Shown: one piece after another, positions 30,601-36,600 of the stretch
How the letters are laid out: the number at the start of each line of letters is the position of its first letter
Position numbering within the stretch: position 1 is the first letter of the stretch
Source of the DNA: Acidobacteriota bacterium
GTDB taxonomy: Bacteria > Acidobacteriota > Holophagae > Acanthopleuribacterales > Acanthopleuribacteraceae
DNA length: 64,000 nucleotides
Assembly: GCA_030066195.1 (NCBI GenBank)
Contig: JASJCB010000041.1
Span: forward strand, 1-64,000
Reading direction: 5' to 3'
The notes under the pieces: model-generated
What the model was told of the DNA's origin: nothing
The model's database searches: none
What the model saw: only the letters and a program-made list of their open reading frames with translations
Translations under genes and position numbers: made by a program

Positions 30601-33600
30601 AGGACGATGTGACCGTGGGCGTACCCATTGCCAATCGCAATCATGCCGAAACGGAGAACCTGATCGGCTTTTTTGTCAACACGCTGGCCTTGCGCGGCCA
30701 AACCCCGGATTCCCATTCCTTCGACGCGTTGCTCGCCCGGGTGCGCGAACTGACCCTGGATGCCTACGCCCACCAGGACGTCCCCTTCGAGGCTGTTGTC
30801 GACCACTTGGGCGTCCCCCGCGATACCAGCCGACATCCGGTCTTTCAGGTAGTTTTCACCATGCAGAATGCGCCGCGTTCGGACTTGGACCTGGGTGACA
30901 TCGAACTCCAAAACATGAGCGGCCACAGCGGTGCGGCTCAGTTCGACCTGACCCTACAAGCCTTCGAACAGGACGGCGGGATCGGCCTGGTATGGTCGTA
31001 CCGCACGGACTTATGGCGGGCCGCGACAATCGAGGCCATGAGCGCACATTTGGAACGCCTGCTGCAAGCTGTGATCACCGACCCCCGGCAGGCCGTCGGC
31101 CGTATCGACCTGTTGAACGATACGGAGCGCGAGCGGGTGTTAATTGACTGGAACGTGCCCTTCGCCGACACCCCGGTGGGAACCTTGCTCCATCAAAGCA
31201 TGGCGCACCATGCGGCGCAACGTCCTCAGGAGCCCGCTATCATCGTGGACCGGGCAGACGATGACCCCGTCTGTATTGATTACCGCACGCTCTACCGTCG
31301 CGTCAACCAGATGGCGCACCAGTTGCGCCTGCGGGGGCTGCGCGCGGAGCAGCCGGTTGGCGTGTTGGCCGGCCGCACGCCGGAGGCGGTGATTGCGATG
31401 CTGGGTGTCCTGGCGGCCGGCGGCGCCTATCTACCCTTGGACCCGGACTATCCCCGGGAACGCCTGCGCTTCATGGTGGAGGATGCGGGCGCCTCGCTGC
31501 TGATCGATGCCGCCGGGGGCGCCCTGCTGGAAGCGATCGATTGTATGACCGTGCCCGACGGGGAACGAGTCGACGCGCCACAAGGAGTCATCCTACCGGA
31601 GCAGGCCGCCTATATCATTTACACCTCGGGCACCACGGGCCGTCCCAAGGGCGCGGTACTGACCCACGCCGGCCTGGCCAACCTGGCCGAGGCTCAGCAA
31701 CAAGCGCTGCCGATCGATACCGGCACCCGCGTCCTGCGCTTCGCCTCGCCCGGCTTTGACGCTTCGATCTGGGAAAAGACGCTGGCGTTTGCCAATGGTG
31801 CGTCCTTATGCCTGGTGCGGCCCGACAGCCTGACGGGTCCGGCCCTGGAAGAGGCTGTCGCCCGCCTGAATGTCACCCACGCCCTCTTACCGCCAACCAC
31901 CCTTGCAAGCCTGGAGGGCGAACTGTCTACGATCGAGGTATTGGTCTCGGGTGGCGAGGCTTGCTCAACCGAACTGGCCGCTCGCTGGTCGTCCGGGCGG
32001 CGGTTCTTCAATGCCTACGGCCCCACGGAAGCCACGGTCTGGGCGACGCTCGCCGACTGTGACGGCACAGGTACGCCGCCCATCGGTAGGCCGTTGACGA
32101 ACTCACCTGTTTACCTGCTCGACCGCTACATGGCGCCGGTACCGCCGGGCATCCCCGGTCGACTGTTCGTGGCAGGGCGAGCCCCGGGTCGCGGTTATCG
32201 CGGCAGGTCCGCTCTGACCGCCGCGGCCTGGTTACCCAACCCCTTCGGCCCGTCCGGCTCGCGGATGTATGACAGTGGTGACCTGGCCCGCTTCAGGCCC
32301 GACGGCCAAATCGAGTTTCTGGGTCGTATCGATCACCAGGTCAAGCTACGTGGTTACCGCATCGAACCCGGCGAGATCGAGCACGCGCTCACCGCGCAGC
32401 CGGGTGTGCGCCAGGCGCTGGTCCTGGTGCGCGGCGAGGGGATGCACCGGCGTCTGGTGACTTATGTGACGGGAGCGCCGAACCTGGAAACGACGGCCTT
32501 GCGAGAAGAATTGACCCGGCTCCTGCCCGCCTACATGGTGCCGTCCGTGTATGTGGTGTTGGAGCAGTTTCCGCTTACGGTCGCCGGCAAGGTCGACCGG
32601 GCCGCTCTGCCGGAACCGGAACAACATCTATCACAAATGATTGCGCCCCGTACGGCCGGCGAAGAAGTTTTGGCCGCTATTTGGTGCGACGTGCTGGACA
32701 GGACGTCTGTCGGCGTCAATGAGAATTTCTTTGAACTGGGGGGGCACTCCCTACTGGCGACGCGCCTCATCACTCGCGTACGCGACAGCTTCCATACGGA
32801 AATGAACCTGCGCGACCTATTTGAAGCGCCCACGATCGAGAGTTTTGTCCGTCGATTGGAGAGCAGGCAAATTGAGCATGAGAACCTGATTCTGCCGGCC
32901 ATCGAGCCGGCGCAGGAGGATAGGGGCAGTTCGGCGCCACTGACCCTGAGCCAGCAACGCCTTTGGTTCCTTCACCAACTGGAAGGAACAAGTCCCACCT
33001 ACAACATGGCCGCGATGCTCCGCCTGAGCGGCCCGCTGTCGATCAGCGCCCTGACGGAGAGCCTGAAGCGGTTGCTCGCGCGGCACGAAATTCTGACCAC
33101 CATCTTCAGCGAAACGGCCGGCTTACCTCGGCAGGTCACGGGTTGTGCGAGGCCGCGGCTGCAGCTGGTGGATATGTCCGGCCTGGATGAAGCGCGGGCG
33201 CGGCGGCTCGCCGAGGTCGAGACGCAAACGGGCTTCGATCTGGCCCGGGGCCCCTTAATGCGGGCAACCCTGATACGCTTACAGCCCGACCTCCATTTGT
33301 GTGTGATCAACATGCACCACATCGTCTCCGACGGGTGGTCGATGAGCATTGTGGTGCGCGAGTTGATGGCGGCTTATACCGAACGATTTGGAACCGATTC
33401 CCGGGAAATGGATAAGGAAGCGGCGATTAGCCGCATCCAGTATGCCGACTATGCCCTGTGGCAACAGCGTTGGCCGGCCGGCGTGTTGGACCGGCAATTG
33501 ACCTACTGGAAACAACACCTGGCCGGCGCCCCGGTACTGGATTTGCCGACCGATCGGCCCAGACCCCCCTTTCCGGGTCATCGCGGCAAGACCGCCGGCA

Positions 33601-36600
33601 TTCTCCTCTCAGAGGAGTTGGGGCGCGGTCTCAAAGCCCTCTCGCATCGCAACGGCGTTTCCCTGTTCATGACCCTGGTCGCCGGTTTCAAGCTCTTGCT
33701 GGCGCGCCGCACCGGTCAGCGGGATATCGTCATCGGCGCGCCTTCTGCCGGTCGGCACTACGCGGGAACCGAGGATCTGGTCGGCTTCTTCATCAACAAC
33801 CTTGTCCTGCGCACCAGCCTTGAAGCCGGGGATGAGCCTTTGAGTTTCGGGGGCTTACTGGCCCGCACGCGTGATGTGGTGCTGGGCGCTCATGAACACC
33901 AGGACCTGCCCTTTGAAAAGCTGGTGGAAGAGCTGCAACCCGAACGCGACCTGAGCCGCAACCCGCTCTTCCAGGTCTTTTTCAATATGCTCAATCTGCC
34001 GGCTGCCCAGCTCCGAATTCCCCTTGTGGATATCGAGTCATTGGCTACCGGTGAGATCGGCTCCAAGTTTGACCTGACCTTGTACGCCGTGGAGCGGGAC
34101 GACGTCCTGCAACTGCAGGCTCATTACAATCCCGACCTCTTTGATCGTGCAAACATGGTCACTTTCCTGGACCAGTACCGACACGTATTGCAACAGGCGG
34201 TGGATCAGCCGCAAAGAGACGTGGAAGCCTTCGATCTGATTACACCCGCCACACGGGCATGCTTGCCCGACCCGGCGGCAATCCAGGAAGAACCGGAGTT
34301 TGACAGCGTCGTGACGCGCTTCGGCGCCATGGTCGCGCGGTATCGCCGGCGGCCCGCGCTGATCCAGGGCGAGCGGATCATCACCTACGGCGAATTGACC
34401 GGCCTGGTGAATCGCATGGCGGCTGCCCTCACCGCGCGGGGCCTGTGTGCCGGTGAAGTGGTAGCCATCCACGGACCCGCCGGTCCGGAACTGGTCGCCG
34501 GTATGCTGGCCGCCCTGACCTGCCGCGGTGTGTTGCTGACCTTGGATCCGACGCTGCCTGTACAACGGCGACGGTTGATGCTGGATGAGGCCGGACCCGG
34601 CGTGTTACTGGACCTGGACGGCGGCGCCGCCGAGCCGGCGGAGGGACGACCCGGTCTTCGCTATCTCGATGTGGGGGCGCTCGGCGAATACGAGGCGTCC
34701 GAATACGACCGGCCCTTGCCCGGACCGAATGATCCGACCCACCTGTTCTTTACTTCCGGCAGCACCGGTATTCCCAAGGCTTGCGTGGGTTCAAGCAAAA
34801 GCCTGGCCCATTTCATCGCCTGGCAGCGGCAACAATTCGGCGTGACTCCCGCGGATCGGGTCGCCCAATTGGCCCGGCTCAGTTTCGACGCTCTCCTGCG
34901 CGATGTCTTTTTGCCGCTCACCTCGGGCGCCGCCTTGTGCCTCCCCGATCCCGGCGAACACACCTCCCGCGCCTTGCTGAGCCGGCTTCAAGAACAGCAC
35001 GTCACCATCATCCACACGGTGCCCTCGATGGTGACGTTCTGGCTGCATGAGGATACGGACGGGATCGACCTGAGCAGCTTGCGTTATCTCTTCCTCTCCG
35101 GCGAACCGCTGACCGGAAGCCTTGTTCAACGCTGGCGGGCGGCGTTCCCCAGCGCCGGCGATATCGTCAATTTCTACGGCCCGACTGAAACCACTATGAT
35201 CAAGTCGTTCTACACCGTCCCCGGTGAGGTCGATGAAGGCAATCTGCCGGTGGGCATCCCCCTTCCCCAAACCCAGCTGCTGGTATTGCGTGAAGACAGC
35301 AGCCCGTGCGGTGTCGGCGAATTGGGTCAAGTGGTCATTCGCACGCCGTTCAGAGGTTTGGGTTATTGGCAATTGAGCAGTCAAAAGGAGCCCTGTTACC
35401 TGGTCAACCCGCATGGCGCCGATTCCGGTGACCTGCTGTACGAGACGGGTGATGCCGGTCGTTACCGTCCCGACGGCCTGCTTGAAATACTTGGCCGCCT
35501 GGACGATCAGCTAAAGATACGCGGCGTCCGCATCGAACCCGGTGAGATCGAGGCCGGGTTGGAAGCCCACCCGTCAGTCTCTCTGGCCGCGGTGGTGGCA
35601 AAACCCGCGCCCACCGGACTCGGCAAACGCCTGGTTGCCTACCTGCGCACGGAGGGCGATTTGGTCCCCGAGCCCCGGTCCTTCCTTTTGAAACGTCTAC
35701 CCGAAACGCATGTTCCCTCTCTTTTCGTTTGCTTGGATGAATTGCCGCTGACGGCCACGGGCAAGATTGACCGCCAGGCATTGCCCGAGCCCGACACCTT
35801 GCCGGCTGCCGGTGGACAAGAAAGTGAGAAGACCCTGCCGCGGACAGCCACCGAGACGGTTCTGGCGGGCATTTGGGCCGAATTGTTGGGTATCGAGGAA
35901 CCCGGTGTTGAAGACGATTTTTTCAGGATCGGCGGCTTCTCGCTGCTGGGCATTCAGATGCTGGCGCGGATCCGCGAGGTCTTCCAGGTGGACATTGGAC
36001 TGGTCAATCTGTTCAAGACGCCGACCATCGCGGCGTTGGCTGAATTGGTGGATCACGCCGGAAGACAGGCCGCGCCTCTTTCCGTCCCGGAACCGGTCCC
36101 CCGCGACCGGCATTTGCCGCTTTCCTTTGCGCAGCAAAGGCTTTGGTTCCTCGATCGTTTGGGCGCCGGCGGCGCCTATCACATTCCAGTAGCGCTATAC
36201 CTGGACGGCGCGTTGAACACCGATGCCTTCGCGCGGGCGGTTGCCGCTCTGGTTGCCCGCCAGGAAGGCTTACGCACCTGTTTCCCGGTAGTCGACGGTG
36301 AACCCCGCCAACACATCTTACCTGAGGGTCCCGCGTTAAACCTGGTCGACTTGCGTGGACTTCCCGATGTCGAGTGCGATGCCCGTGCGCGGCAACTGGC
36401 AGAGGAAGTCGCCCAGCGACCGTTCGACCTGGAACGCGGCCCGCTTTTCCGTATGGCCCTGCTACGCATGAGCGATGACCGATGCATGTTGGTCATCTGC
36501 CAGCATCACATTATCTCGGACTGGTGGTCACTGGTGGTGTTCGTGCGCGAACTCACGGCCCTGTACGCCGTCGATAACAGCGCGCTTGGGGAAGAAGACG

